Below, piece after piece: positions 26,444-35,362 of a DNA stretch of 64,000 nt (the first letter of the stretch is position 1; every line of letters begins with the position of its first letter). The stretch is taken from positions 1 through 64,000 of the forward strand of contig NZ_LQIT01000024.1 of NCBI RefSeq assembly GCF_001499965.1, read 5' to 3'. This stretch comes from Mycobacterium sp. GA-2829 (GTDB lineage: Bacteria > Actinomycetota > Actinomycetes > Mycobacteriales > Mycobacteriaceae). Both the position numbers and the translations under genes were made by a program. The notes beneath the pieces are model-generated. The model saw only the letters and a list, made by a program, of their open reading frames with translations. It ran no database searches and had not been told where the DNA came from.

Positions 26444-27242
26444 ATGGATCTCGGACTGAGCGACGCCACCGCGGTGGTGGTCGGCGGCGGACGCGGGATG
26501 GGACTGGCCACCGCGCAGTGCCTCGCCGAGGACGGGGCGCGCATCGCGCTCGTGGGCCGTACCGGTGGCGTGTTGGCCACGGCCGCAGCGGACCTCGCCG
26601 AACGGGGGAGTCCCGACGCGTTCGGCATCGCCGCCGACATCGGCGACGCGAACGCGGTGGAGCGGGTGTTCGCCGAGGTGGCCGAGCGGTGGGGTGGTGC
26701 GCTCAACATCCTGATCAACACGGTGGGCCCCGACGCCCCGGGCGGTTTCGACACGCTCACCGACGAACAGTGGCGCAGCGCCGTCGAGAGCGGCGTACTC
26801 GGCATGGTGCGGTGTGTGCGCGCGGCGCTGCCGCTGTTGCGTACCGCGGAATGGGCGCGCATCGTCAACTTCTCGGCCCACTCGACCCAGCGGCAGAGTG
26901 CGGCGCTGACCGCCTACACCGCCGCGAAGTCGATGCTGACCAGCGTGTCGAAGAACCTGTCATTGACGCTCGCCCCCGGAGGAGATCCTGGTCAACGTGG
27001 TGTCCCCGGGCAGCATCGCCTCCGAGGCGCTGACCGGGTGGGCAGAATCCGTCGGCGTCGACGGCAGCGATCCCTACCGGTTGATGGCGGCCATCACCGA
27101 GCATTTCGGGCATCCGGCGCACCTGCCGCGGGCCGGCCTGCCGTCGGAGATCGGGCCGGTCGCGGCGTTCCTCGCCTCCCGCAGGAACTCGTACATGACC
27201 GGGGCGAATGTCAACGTCGACGGTGGAAGCGATTTCACCTGA
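26444..27242 (+). pseudogene. SDR gene with a single-base frameshift
   Basis: Starts well (CCGGAGGCGCAGCC before ATG) and encodes an SDR with VVVGGGRGMGLATA, the catalytic YTAAK and a good Rossmann core up to about residue 178. At 26973-26979 (CCCCCGG) the frame moves by one base: the expected continuation, PEEILVNVVSPGSIASEA, and the C-terminal YMTGANVNVDGGSDF are found in the +1 frame up to a stop at 27242. One extra G (or C) explains it. As written, the product would run on as unrelated Arg-rich sequence to 27307. It may be a true mutation or a sequencing error. Confidence 0.85.
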
Positions 27243-27298
27243 GCCGCAACGCATCTCACCACCCCTCGCAACCTGCGGTCTCGCCTTGTGGAATGCGC

Positions 27299-27317
27299 TA
27301 CCGATAGGTATACAGTA
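27299..27317. promoter_or_regulatory. TACTGTAA-type operator, weak copy
   Basis: TACCGATA-GGT-ATACAGTA matches 12 of 16 positions, with the right half nearly perfect. It lies 44 bp before the start of the six-gene operon at 27362. Confidence 0.45.
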
Positions 27318-27361
27318 TGAATACCCAATGGGGGGTTCGCCGACCGTGAGGAGCCGATGCG

Positions 27362-28192
27362 GTGACTGCCGGGGATGCCGATCCGGATGCCGTCCGCTAT
27401 GACGTCCGGCCGAGCGGTGTCGCCGTCGTCACGCTGAACCGGCCCGAACGTCTCAACACCTGGGGTGGGGACATCTCGTCGGGGTTCTACCGCGCCATCG
27501 ACCATGCCGAAACCGATCCGGCGGTCCGGGCGATCGTGTTCACCGGCAGTGGCCGCGCCTTCTGCGCGGGCGCCCACCTCGGCTCGATGGCGACCATCGG
27601 CGATGCCCTCGGCGACGGGAAGACCCACGACGTCAGCAAGATCGTCGGCGAGCGCCACCCGCACTTCCTGACCACCCTGCGCAAGCCGGTCATCGCCGCC
27701 ATCAACGGGTCGTGCGTCGGCATCGGCCTGACCCACGCCCTGATGTGTGACGTCCGGTTCGCCGCCGACGGTGCGAAGTTCGCGACCTCGTTCGCCCGCC
27801 GCGGTCTGATCGCCGAATACGGCATCTCGTGGATCCTGCCGCGGCTGGCCGGATTCGGGCCCGCGATGGACCTGTTGCTCACCGGCCGGACCTTCTACGC
27901 CGACGAGGCGGCGCGGCTCGGTCTGGTCAAGGAGGTCGTCGCGCCCGATCAGCTGCTTGCGCGGGCGATCGAGTACGCCGAGGACATCGCCGCGAACTGC
28001 TCACCGGCGTCGCTCGCGATCATCAAGGAACAGACCTACGGCGACGCCGAACGCGACGTCGTCGACGCCAGTGCCAGGGCCGAGAAGTTGATGGGCGAAT
28101 CGCTGCTGCGGCCCGACGTCATCGAAGGGATCGTCAGCTTCCTCGAGAAGCGGCCACCGAGTTTTCCGATGTTGCAGGAGGGACCCCCATGA
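27362..28192 (+). CDS. Enoyl-CoA hydratase-family protein 5
   Basis: A 276-residue crotonase-fold protein (TLNRPERLNTW, RAFCAGAHLG, NGSCVGIGLTHALMCD). The crotonase glutamates are Thr and Phe, but a Glu occurs shortly after in FARRGLIAEYGISW, a variant common in actinobacterial members and possibly the functional acid. The GTG start follows GAGGAGCC. It opens a tightly packed operon of crotonase, amidohydrolase, ligase, amidohydrolase and two acyl-CoA dehydrogenase subunits. Confidence 0.87.
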   Translation: MTAGDADPDAVRYDVRPSGVAVVTLNRPERLNTWGGDISSGFYRAIDHAETDPAVRAIVFTGSGRAFCAGAHLGSMATIGDALGDGKTHDVSKIVGERHPHFLTTLRKPVIAAINGSCVGIGLTHALMCDVRFAADGAKFATSFARRGLIAEYGISWILPRLAGFGPAMDLLLTGRTFYADEAARLGLVKEVVAPDQLLARAIEYAEDIAANCSPASLAIIKEQTYGDAERDVVDASARAEKLMGESLLRPDVIEGIVSFLEKRPPSFPMLQEGPP

Positions 28193-29391
28193 CGCTCGAC
28201 TACATGGCGATCGACGTCGACAACCACTACTACGAACCGATCGACGCCTTCACCCGGCACCTGCCCAAGGAGTTCCGCAGCCGCGGTGTGCAGATGCTCA
28301 CCGACGGCAAGCGCACGTACGCCGTGTTCGGCGGGGTGATCAACCACTTCATCCCGAACCCCACCTTCGACCCGATCATCGAACCCGGTTGCCTGGACCT
28401 GTTGTTCCGCGGTGAGATCCCCGAGGGTGTCGACCCCGCCTCGCTGATGAAGGTCGACCGGCTGGCCGACCATCCCGAGTACCAGAACCGCGACGCCCGA
28501 GTGAAAATCCTCGACAAGCAGAACCTCGAGACCGTGTTCATGCTGCCGACGTTCGCGTGCGGCGTCGAGGAGGGCCTCAAACACGACATCCCGGCGACCA
28601 TGGCCTCAGTCCACGCCTTCAACCTGTGGCTCGACGAGGACTGGGGTTTCGACCGGCCGGATCACCGGATCCTCGCCGCGCCGATCATCTCGCTGGCCGA
28701 CGTACCGCAGGCTGTCGAAGAGGTCGAATTCGTCCTGAGCCGGGGCGCCAAGATCGTGTGTGTGCGGCCCGCACCGGTGCCCGGCGAGGTCCGGCCCCGT
28801 TCGCTCGGCGACCCGGTGCACGACCCGGTGTGGGCGCGGCTGGCCGAAGCCGGCGTCCCGGTGATCTTCCACCTGTCCGACTCCGGTTACATGGCCATCC
28901 CCGCACTGTGGGGCGGCAGTGGCGTGTTCAAGGGCTTCGGCAAACGCGATCCGCTCGACATGGTGATCATGGATGACCGTGCCATCCACGACACCATCGC
29001 CTCGATGATCGTCCACCAGGTGTTCACCCGGCACCCCACGCTCAAGGTGGCCAGCATCGAGAACGGGTCCTACTTCGTGTACCGGCTGATCAAGCGGCTC
29101 AAGAAGTCTGCGAACAACGCGCCGTACCACTACAGGGAGGATCCGGTCGAGCAGCTGCGCAACAACGTATGGATCGCGCCGTACTACGAGGACGACGTGA
29201 AGCAGTTGGCCCACACCATCGGTGTGGACAAGGTGCTGTTCGGATCCGACTGGCCGCACGGTGAGGGGTTGGCGGACCCCACGTCGTTCACCGCCGACAT
29301 CCCGCAGTTCCCCGAGTTCAGCCATGAGGACACCCGGAAGGTGATGCGCGACAACGCTCTCACCCTCGTCGGCACCCACGTGCGGGCCTGA
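28189..29391 (+). CDS. Amidohydrolase-2 family metal-dependent hydrolase/decarboxylase
   Basis: A 400-residue TIM-barrel protein of the ACMSD/resorcylate-decarboxylase-like group. The N-terminal metal motif DVDNHYYEP (DxH), the His in PVIFHLSDSGY, SIENGSYFVYRL and the C-terminal GSDWPHGEG with the catalytic Asp are visible. Members hydrolyse or decarboxylate ring-derived acids; the two here flank an acyl-CoA ligase, so C-C bond cleavage or decarboxylation of a ring intermediate is plausible. ATG at 28189 follows GGAGGGACCCCC and overlaps the previous stop. Confidence 0.86.
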   Translation: MTLDYMAIDVDNHYYEPIDAFTRHLPKEFRSRGVQMLTDGKRTYAVFGGVINHFIPNPTFDPIIEPGCLDLLFRGEIPEGVDPASLMKVDRLADHPEYQNRDARVKILDKQNLETVFMLPTFACGVEEGLKHDIPATMASVHAFNLWLDEDWGFDRPDHRILAAPIISLADVPQAVEEVEFVLSRGAKIVCVRPAPVPGEVRPRSLGDPVHDPVWARLAEAGVPVIFHLSDSGYMAIPALWGGSGVFKGFGKRDPLDMVIMDDRAIHDTIASMIVHQVFTRHPTLKVASIENGSYFVYRLIKRLKKSANNAPYHYREDPVEQLRNNVWIAPYYEDDVKQLAHTIGVDKVLFGSDWPHGEGLADPTSFTADIPQFPEFSHEDTRKVMRDNALTLVGTHVRA

Positions 29392-29394
29392 CAC

Positions 29395-31020
29395 ATGGGG
29401 GAGTGGACCATCGGCGGTGTCGTCGACGCCATCGCCGAGGCCGTGCCGGACCGGCTGATGACGGTCTGCGGCGACCGCAGGAGCACCTACGCCGAGACCG
29501 CCGACCGCACCCGGCGGCTCGCGAACTTCCTGTCGGCCAACGGAATCGGCGCCCACCACGAGCGCGGTGTGCTGGACGGCTGGCAGTGCGGGCAGGACCG
29601 GGTCGCGCTGATCATGCACAACGACCTGTACCCGGACATGGTGATCGGCGCGCTGAAGGCGCGTGCGGTGCCGGTCAACGTGAACTTCCACTACACCCCG
29701 CGCGAGGTCGACGAACTGTTGGCGTATCTGCGGCCGCAGGCGGTGATCTTCCACCGCTCGCTCGGCGCGAAGTTCGCCGACGTCCTGCCCCGCGACGGGG
29801 TGGAGGTGATGATCTCGATCGACGACGGCAGCGACGCACCGGAACCGAACGGTGCCGTCACCCTCGACGACGCGCTCGCCGCCGGTGCGGTCGACCGGCC
29901 GATCACCCCCTCACCCGACGACGTCATGATGATCTGCACCGGCGGCACCACCGGCCGCCCGAAAGGCGTGATGTGGCGCCAATCCGACACCTACGTGGTG
30001 TCGATGAACGGCGCCGACCACGACGCGGTCGACGAGATCCACGCCAAGGTGGCGCACGCCGGACCGCCGTGGTTCGCGGTGTCCCCACTCATGCACGCCG
30101 CGGGCATGTGGACCGCGTTCGCGGCGCTGCTCAACGGCCAGACCGTGATCCTCTATGACAAGCCGACACTCGACCCGGCGGCGGTGCTGGCCACGGCCGA
30201 ACGCGAACGGGTCGGGTTGATGACGATGGTCGGCGACGCCTACGCCGGGCCGTTGATCGCCGAGATGCGCCGTCACCCTTATGATCTGTCGTCCCTTTTT
30301 GCGATCGGCACCGGCGGCGCGGCGACCAACCAGCGCCACCAGGACGCACTGCTGGAACTGCTCCCACACATCACGCTGATCAACGGCTACGGGTCCTCCG
30401 AGACCGGGAACATGGCGTTCGGGCGCAGTCAGCGCGACGACCGCAAGGACACCTTCGAACGGCGCGACGGCGTGGTGGTGCTGTCGGAGGACCGCAACCG
30501 GTTCCTGGAGCCCGGTGACCCTGAGATCGGCTGGGTCGCGCGCGAAGGCCGGATCCCGTTGGGCTACTTCGACGATGCCGAGGCCACCGGCCGCACCTTC
30601 CCGGTGGTCGAGGGGCGGCGCGTGGTGATCTCCGGCGACCGCGCCTCACTGGAGGCCGACGGAACCATCCGGCTGTACGGGCGCGATGCGCTCGTCGTCA
30701 ACACCGGCGGCGAGAAGGTGTTCGTCGAAGAGGTCGAGGAAGTGCTGCGCGCGCACGGCGGTGTCGCCGACGCGCTGGTGATCGGCCGCGACAGTGACCG
30801 CTGGGGACAGGAGATCGTCGCGCTGATCGAGAGACATCCCGGTGCGGACGTGGACGCCGACGCGCTGCTGCAGGCGTGCACCGCCGTGCTGGCCCGGTTC
30901 AAGGCGCCCAAGGAGTTCGTCTTCGTCGACAAGGTGCGCCGGCTCGGCAACGGAAAGGCCGACTATCGATGGGCGAAAGACCTGGTGGCGCAGCCGAACA
31001 CGCTGGCAGGTCAGCCGTGA
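29395..31020 (+). CDS. Acyl-CoA synthetase, FadD17/FadD19-like
   Basis: A 541-residue acyl-CoA ligase. The phosphate loop CTGGTTGRPKGVMW has the TGGTTG form typical of the steroid side-chain ligases FadD17/FadD19, and the C-terminus ends in KADYRWAKD like those enzymes. PVNVNFHYTPREVDELL and INGYGSSETGNMAFG also fit this group. It lies three bases after the amidohydrolase and overlaps the second amidohydrolase gene by GTGA. It probably activates a bulky side-chain or ring acid. Confidence 0.88.
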   Translation: MGEWTIGGVVDAIAEAVPDRLMTVCGDRRSTYAETADRTRRLANFLSANGIGAHHERGVLDGWQCGQDRVALIMHNDLYPDMVIGALKARAVPVNVNFHYTPREVDELLAYLRPQAVIFHRSLGAKFADVLPRDGVEVMISIDDGSDAPEPNGAVTLDDALAAGAVDRPITPSPDDVMMICTGGTTGRPKGVMWRQSDTYVVSMNGADHDAVDEIHAKVAHAGPPWFAVSPLMHAAGMWTAFAALLNGQTVILYDKPTLDPAAVLATAERERVGLMTMVGDAYAGPLIAEMRRHPYDLSSLFAIGTGGAATNQRHQDALLELLPHITLINGYGSSETGNMAFGRSQRDDRKDTFERRDGVVVLSEDRNRFLEPGDPEIGWVAREGRIPLGYFDDAEATGRTFPVVEGRRVVISGDRASLEADGTIRLYGRDALVVNTGGEKVFVEEVEEVLRAHGGVADALVIGRDSDRWGQEIVALIERHPGADVDADALLQACTAVLARFKAPKEFVFVDKVRRLGNGKADYRWAKDLVAQPNTLAGQP

Positions 31021-31850
31021 TCCAGAGAGTCATCGACGGCCTGGTCAACGTGCACTTCGGTGAGACCGCCAGACAGCCTGAGTTCATGCTCAAGGTCCGC
31101 GACGACTACTTCAAGGGCCCGCAGTCGCTCTACGACCAGGTCGAGCTGCCCGCACTGCTCGACGAGATGGCCGAACACGGTGTCGAGAAGGCCATCCTGA
31201 TGGACAACCTCGCCAAACCGTCGATCACCGCACGCAAATTCGCTCAAGAGCGCCCGGACAAGTTCGCGCTGGCCGTCGGCGGGGTCAACCTGCTGCGGCC
31301 GATGCCGTCGCTGCGCGAGCTCTCGTCGGTCGTCGCCGATCTTCCGGTCGCGTACGCAGTTGTCGGACCGAGCTTCTGGGGCGACGGCAGGTATCCGCCC
31401 AGTGATGCGGTTTACTACCCGCTCTACACCAAGTGCGCCGAACTCGGGCTGCCGCTGTGTGTCAACACCGGGCTGCCGGGCCCGCCGATCCCGGGCGAGG
31501 TGCAGAACCCGATCCACCTCGACCGGGTGTGCGTGCGCTTCCCCGAACTGAAACTGTGCATGATCCACGGCGCCGACCCGTGGTGGGACGTCGCGATCCG
31601 GCTGCTGATCAAGTACGCCAACCTGCGCATCATGACCTCGGCATGGTCCCCGAAACGCCTGCCCGACAGCCTGCTTCACTTCATGCGCACCCGCGGCAAG
31701 ACCAAGGTGATCTTCGCTTCGGACTGGCCGGTGCTGCGGCAGAGTCGCGTGGTCCCCGAGGCGCTCGCGCTCGACCTGCCACCCGACGTGCTCGACAACT
31801 ATCTGTACAACAACGCCAACGACTTCTTCTTCTCCGAACGGGAGCTCTGA
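31017..31850 (+). CDS. Amidohydrolase-2 family protein, second copy
   Basis: A 277-residue, shorter relative of the amidohydrolase at 28189. The C-terminal FASDWPVLRQ keeps the conserved Asp and MIHGADPWWD the central His, while the N-terminal motif reads GLVNVHFG, with Asn where a DxH metal motif usually has Asp. The GTG start overlaps the ligase stop, and its stop overlaps the first dehydrogenase start (TGATG). It could be a decarboxylase or a CoA-thioester hydrolase. Confidence 0.8.
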   Translation: MIQRVIDGLVNVHFGETARQPEFMLKVRDDYFKGPQSLYDQVELPALLDEMAEHGVEKAILMDNLAKPSITARKFAQERPDKFALAVGGVNLLRPMPSLRELSSVVADLPVAYAVVGPSFWGDGRYPPSDAVYYPLYTKCAELGLPLCVNTGLPGPPIPGEVQNPIHLDRVCVRFPELKLCMIHGADPWWDVAIRLLIKYANLRIMTSAWSPKRLPDSLLHFMRTRGKTKVIFASDWPVLRQSRVVPEALALDLPPDVLDNYLYNNANDFFFSEREL

Positions 31851-32890
31851 TGGACCGGTACGAACTGCGCAGGCTGGACTACAGCCTGTCGGAGGATCAC
31901 GTCGACCTGCAGAACGCCTACCGTCAGTTCTTCAAGTCCCACTGTCCGATCGAGACCGTCCGCGCCGCAGAGGCTTCGGGGTTCGACAAGAGTCTCTGGG
32001 AACGGCTGTGCGCGATGGGCGCGACCACGATGGCGCTGCCCGAATCCGCCGGCGGCGACGGTGCGACGCTGGTCGATCTCACCCTGGTCGCCGAGGAGAT
32101 CGGCCGCAGCCTGGCGCCGGTGCCGTGGATCGAACACGTGGTGGCCGCTCGTCTGCTCGCCACACTCGACGCGCTCGACGACGGGGTCGTCGCCGGCGAC
32201 CACCTCGCGGCGTTCGACCTGCGGCTGGACCCCGCGCCGGGTCTACGGCTGATCAGCGGCGCCTCGATCGCCGACCAGATCGTCGTCCGCGACGGTGACG
32301 ACGTGGTGCGGCTGGGCTTCGGCACGCGCCCGGTCCGCGTCGACAACATCGGCAAACTCCCGATGGCGTGGGTGGATCCGTCGACCGCCGACAGCCGCAC
32401 GGTTCTCGCCTCGGGGCCGGACGCGGTGGCCGCCTACGACCGGGCGCTGATCGAGTGGCGGCTGCTCACCGCCGCCGCGCTGGTCGGACTCGTCGAGGAG
32501 ACGATGACGATCGCCGCCGAGTTCGCCAAGAACCGGTACACGCTGGGCGTGCCGATCTCGACGCTGCAGGGCATCTCGCACCCGTTGGCCAACATCGCGA
32601 TCGTCGTCGCGGGCGGGCGCAATCTGGTGCGGCGCGCGGCCTGGTTCCTCGACAACGAACCCGACGAGCGTCCGGAGCTCGCGCCGTCGGCGTTCGTGTT
32701 CATGGCCGAGGAGGCCGCCAAGGCCGCGACCATGGCCGTGCATGTGCAGGGCGGGCTCGGGGTGTCCGCGGAGGCCGCGGCGACGGCCTACCTCGTCCGC
32801 GCCCGCGGTTGGCCGCTGGCCGGTGGTGACCCGGGGCTGACCGCCCAACGCATCGCGGCGATCGTCGCCGACCGTGAAGGGCGGAGCTGA
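31850..32890 (+). CDS. Acyl-CoA dehydrogenase subunit (small, likely non-catalytic half)
   Basis: A 346-residue protein with the acyl-CoA dehydrogenase fold but without the C-terminal EGTSEIQ-type catalytic motif; the corresponding end reads LVRARGWPLAGGDPG. In mycobacteria, paired FadE genes for steroid side chains (for example FadE28/29 and FadE26/27) form alpha2beta2 enzymes in which one subunit is degenerate. The adjacent, separately encoded dehydrogenase at 32894 makes the same arrangement likely here. Confidence 0.82.
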   Translation: MDRYELRRLDYSLSEDHVDLQNAYRQFFKSHCPIETVRAAEASGFDKSLWERLCAMGATTMALPESAGGDGATLVDLTLVAEEIGRSLAPVPWIEHVVAARLLATLDALDDGVVAGDHLAAFDLRLDPAPGLRLISGASIADQIVVRDGDDVVRLGFGTRPVRVDNIGKLPMAWVDPSTADSRTVLASGPDAVAAYDRALIEWRLLTAAALVGLVEETMTIAAEFAKNRYTLGVPISTLQGISHPLANIAIVVAGGRNLVRRAAWFLDNEPDERPELAPSAFVFMAEEAAKAATMAVHVQGGLGVSAEAAATAYLVRARGWPLAGGDPGLTAQRIAAIVADREGRS

Positions 32891-32893
32891 ACC

Positions 32894-34078
32894 ATGGATT
32901 TCTCACGGGTACAGCTGTCCGACGAAGAGCAGAAGTTCCAGGACGAGGTCCGGGCCATCTTGAGCGAGACCGTCACCGACGAGGTCAGGCGGCGCGACCG
33001 CGAGACCGGCGACAACTTCGACGAGGGCGTACACCTCGCCCTCGGCGCGGCCGGCTACCTCGACCGTGATTGGAATCCGGCCACCGAGCGGCCGTTCTCG
33101 CGGGTGGAGCGGCGGATCTGGGAACTGGAGAAGCGCCGCGCCCATGCCCCGTGGGTGACCTCGGGCACCACGGCGATGATCACCAAGTCGGTGGAGAAGT
33201 TCGGCTCGCCCGAACTCAAAGCCGAAGTGCTGCCACGGGTGTACAGCGGCCATGTGCGGATGTGTCTGGGCTACACCGAGCCCGAAGGCGGTTCGGACGT
33301 CGCGACCTGCAAGACCCGCGCCGTGCGGGAAGCGGATGGATCGAGCTGGATCATCAATGGGTCGAAGATGTTCACCACCGGTGCGCACAACTGCCAGTAC
33401 GTCTTCCTCATCACCAACACCGACCCGAGCGCGCCGAAACACAAGAGCCTGACCATGTTCCTGGTTCCGCTCGACACTCCGGGCATCGAGATCCAGGGCA
33501 TCCGCACCGTCGACGGTGACCGGACCAACATCGTCTACTACAGCGATGTACGCGTCGACGACCGCTACCGCCTCGGCGAGGTCAACGGCGGATGGACGGT
33601 GGTGCGCGAACCGCTCAACGCCGAACACGGCGACGTCGCCGCCGCCGACGACGGCCTGGCCGACGTGTCGATCATGATGCACCAGGCCATGTTCATGGCC
33701 ACGGCCGTCGACAAGGCCGCCGAGAGATCGACCGTCCCGGATCCCAACGGCCGCAGGTTGATCGACGACGGCGCGGTCGCCTACCGCCTGGGACGCAGCG
33801 TCGCGCGCCTGGAGGCCGCACTCAGCGCCCCGAGCATCTTCGGCCGCGTCGCGATCGCCCAGACGATGCGCGACATCTCACCGGACCTGATGGACATCCT
33901 CGGCACCGCGTCGTCGCTGCCGATCGACACCGACGGCGCGGCCGACGACGGCGGCGCCGAGTACGTGTACCGGTTCGCCCCGCTCGTCGGGATCTACGGC
34001 GGCACCCTCGAGGTGTTCCGGAACATGATCGCCCAGTACGTGCTCGGCCTCGGCAAGCCGAGTTACGCGTCGACCTGA
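32894..34078 (+). CDS. Acyl-CoA dehydrogenase subunit (large half of a heteromer)
   Basis: A 394-residue acyl-CoA dehydrogenase with good FAD-site motifs (LGYTEPEGGSDVATC, MFTTGAH) and a C-terminus GIYGGTLEVFRNMIAQ. The Glu at the usual EGT position is Gly, as in some heteromeric FadE proteins whose catalytic Glu lies elsewhere. It ends the six-gene operon 3 bases after its partner and is followed by a hairpin. Confidence 0.86.
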   Translation: MDFSRVQLSDEEQKFQDEVRAILSETVTDEVRRRDRETGDNFDEGVHLALGAAGYLDRDWNPATERPFSRVERRIWELEKRRAHAPWVTSGTTAMITKSVEKFGSPELKAEVLPRVYSGHVRMCLGYTEPEGGSDVATCKTRAVREADGSSWIINGSKMFTTGAHNCQYVFLITNTDPSAPKHKSLTMFLVPLDTPGIEIQGIRTVDGDRTNIVYYSDVRVDDRYRLGEVNGGWTVVREPLNAEHGDVAAADDGLADVSIMMHQAMFMATAVDKAAERSTVPDPNGRRLIDDGAVAYRLGRSVARLEAALSAPSIFGRVAIAQTMRDISPDLMDILGTASSLPIDTDGAADDGGAEYVYRFAPLVGIYGGTLEVFRNMIAQYVLGLGKPSYAST

Positions 34079-34086
34079 CAACCGCG

Positions 34087-34148
34087 CGCCGAGACTACGG
34101 TTGGTGACGCATTCTCCGCGAAATCCGTCAACATCCGTAGTCTCGGCG
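34087..34148. terminator. Hairpin between convergent operons
   Basis: Arms 34087-34109 and 34126-34148 pair around CGCCGAGACTACGG with a few mismatches and a 16-base loop. It sits between the convergent FadE and thiolase genes and could stop transcription from both sides. No U-tract is visible. Confidence 0.6.
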
Positions 34149-34150
34149 GA

Positions 34151-35296
34151 TCAGGTCGAGACGATCGTCGCCGCCGCGGTGCCCGGCGCCCCGTAGAGCT
34201 GGGCGAACCCGACCTTCGGCTGGCCCGGCACCTGGCGTTCGCCCGCCTCGCCGCGCAATTGCCGCACCAGTTCGTGGATCTGGCGCAGACCGGACGCGCC
34301 GATCGGCTCGCCGTTGGCGATCAGACCGCCGTCGGTGTTGACCGGCAGCGGGCCGCCGATCTCGGTCGCCCCGTCGGCCAGCAGCTTCTCCTGCTCGCCG
34401 TCGGCGCAGAACCCGCACTCGGCCATGTGGATGATCTCGGCGCCGGCGTCGGTGTCCTGCAACTGAATGACATCGACATCGTCGGGGGCGATCCCCGCCT
34501 TCTCGAACGCCGACCTGGCCGCGTACACCGTCGGCGCGACGTCCTCCTCGACGGGGGCGAAGGTCGTGTTCACCTCGTAGGCGCCGTAGCGACGGGTACG
34601 GACCTCCACCGCGTGCAGGTAGACGGGCGTGGTGGTGTAGCGGTGGGCGAGTTCGGCGCGGCACATCACCACCGCGGCGGCGCCCTCGTCGGGGGCGCAG
34701 AACATGTACTGCGTGAGCGGGTAGTTGAGCATCGTCGAGCTGAGGATCTGCTCCTCGGACATCGGCTTGCGGCGGAACGCGTTGGGGTTGAGCGCACCGT
34801 TGCGGAAGTTCTTGGCGGCCACCTTGGCCAACGTCTGCTGGGAGATGCCGTGCTCATGTAGGTAGCGGTTGGCCTTCATCCCGAAGAACTGGGTGGTGAG
34901 GTACTGGCCGTTCTCCGCGTACCACGACGGCATACCCACCAGCGCGGGATCCTCGGTGAAGGCACCGCGCGGATGCTTGTCCAGACCGACCGCAATGCCG
35001 ATGTCGTAGTCGCCCAGCCGAATTCCGTCGGCGCAGGCCTTGAGCGCGCTGGCCGCGGTCGCGCACGCGTTGAACACGTTGGTGAACGGGATGCCCGACA
35101 GCCCGACCATGCCGACGATCGCGTCGGGGTTGGCGACCGTCCAACTGCCGCCGGTGGCGAACTGGACATCCGACCATGCGACGCCGGCGTCGTCCACGGC
35201 GGCGAAGATCGCGTCGACACCCATCTGCATCGCGCTCTTACCTTCGAACCGGCCGAACGGGTGCAGGCCGACACCGATGATCGCAACGTCGTTCAT
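34151..35296 (-). CDS. Lipid-transfer-protein-type thiolase (Ltp/SCP-x family)
   Basis: A 381-residue thiolase-fold protein without a sterol-carrier domain. The nucleophile region FNACATAASALKA is present, but the usual GHPxGASG His is Glu (IANGEPIGASGLRQ), a feature of this mycobacterial subgroup. Relatives work as retro-aldolases or thiolases in side-chain degradation, sometimes needing a small hot-dog partner, which I do not see adjacent. It is transcribed divergently from the molybdopterin oxidoreductase across a good TACTGTAA-type palindrome. Confidence 0.85.
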   Translation of the reverse strand: MNDVAIIGVGLHPFGRFEGKSAMQMGVDAIFAAVDDAGVAWSDVQFATGGSWTVANPDAIVGMVGLSGIPFTNVFNACATAASALKACADGIRLGDYDIGIAVGLDKHPRGAFTEDPALVGMPSWYAENGQYLTTQFFGMKANRYLHEHGISQQTLAKVAAKNFRNGALNPNAFRRKPMSEEQILSSTMLNYPLTQYMFCAPDEGAAAVVMCRAELAHRYTTTPVYLHAVEVRTRRYGAYEVNTTFAPVEEDVAPTVYAARSAFEKAGIAPDDVDVIQLQDTDAGAEIIHMAECGFCADGEQEKLLADGATEIGGPLPVNTDGGLIANGEPIGASGLRQIHELVRQLRGEAGERQVPGQPKVGFAQLYGAPGTAAATIVST

Positions 35297-35332
35297 GCGT
35301 GGTCCTCTCTGATCAACGCCGATCCGACGTGT

Positions 35333-35351
35333 AACTGTAACCCTTACAGTA
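35333..35351. promoter_or_regulatory. TACTGTAA-type operator, strong copy
   Basis: AACTGTAA-CCC-TTACAGTA matches 15 of 16 palindrome positions. It lies 12 bp before the GTG of the molybdopterin oxidoreductase and 37 bp before the thiolase start, overlapping the expected promoters of both. Confidence 0.8.
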
Positions 35352-35362
35352 GCGTAGGCGGC

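Noticed and set aside
26973..26981. Programmed ribosomal frameshifting in the SDR gene
   Set aside because: The shift is in the middle of a domain where homologues have no break, and there is no typical slippery heptamer plus pseudoknot; mutation or sequencing error is simpler.
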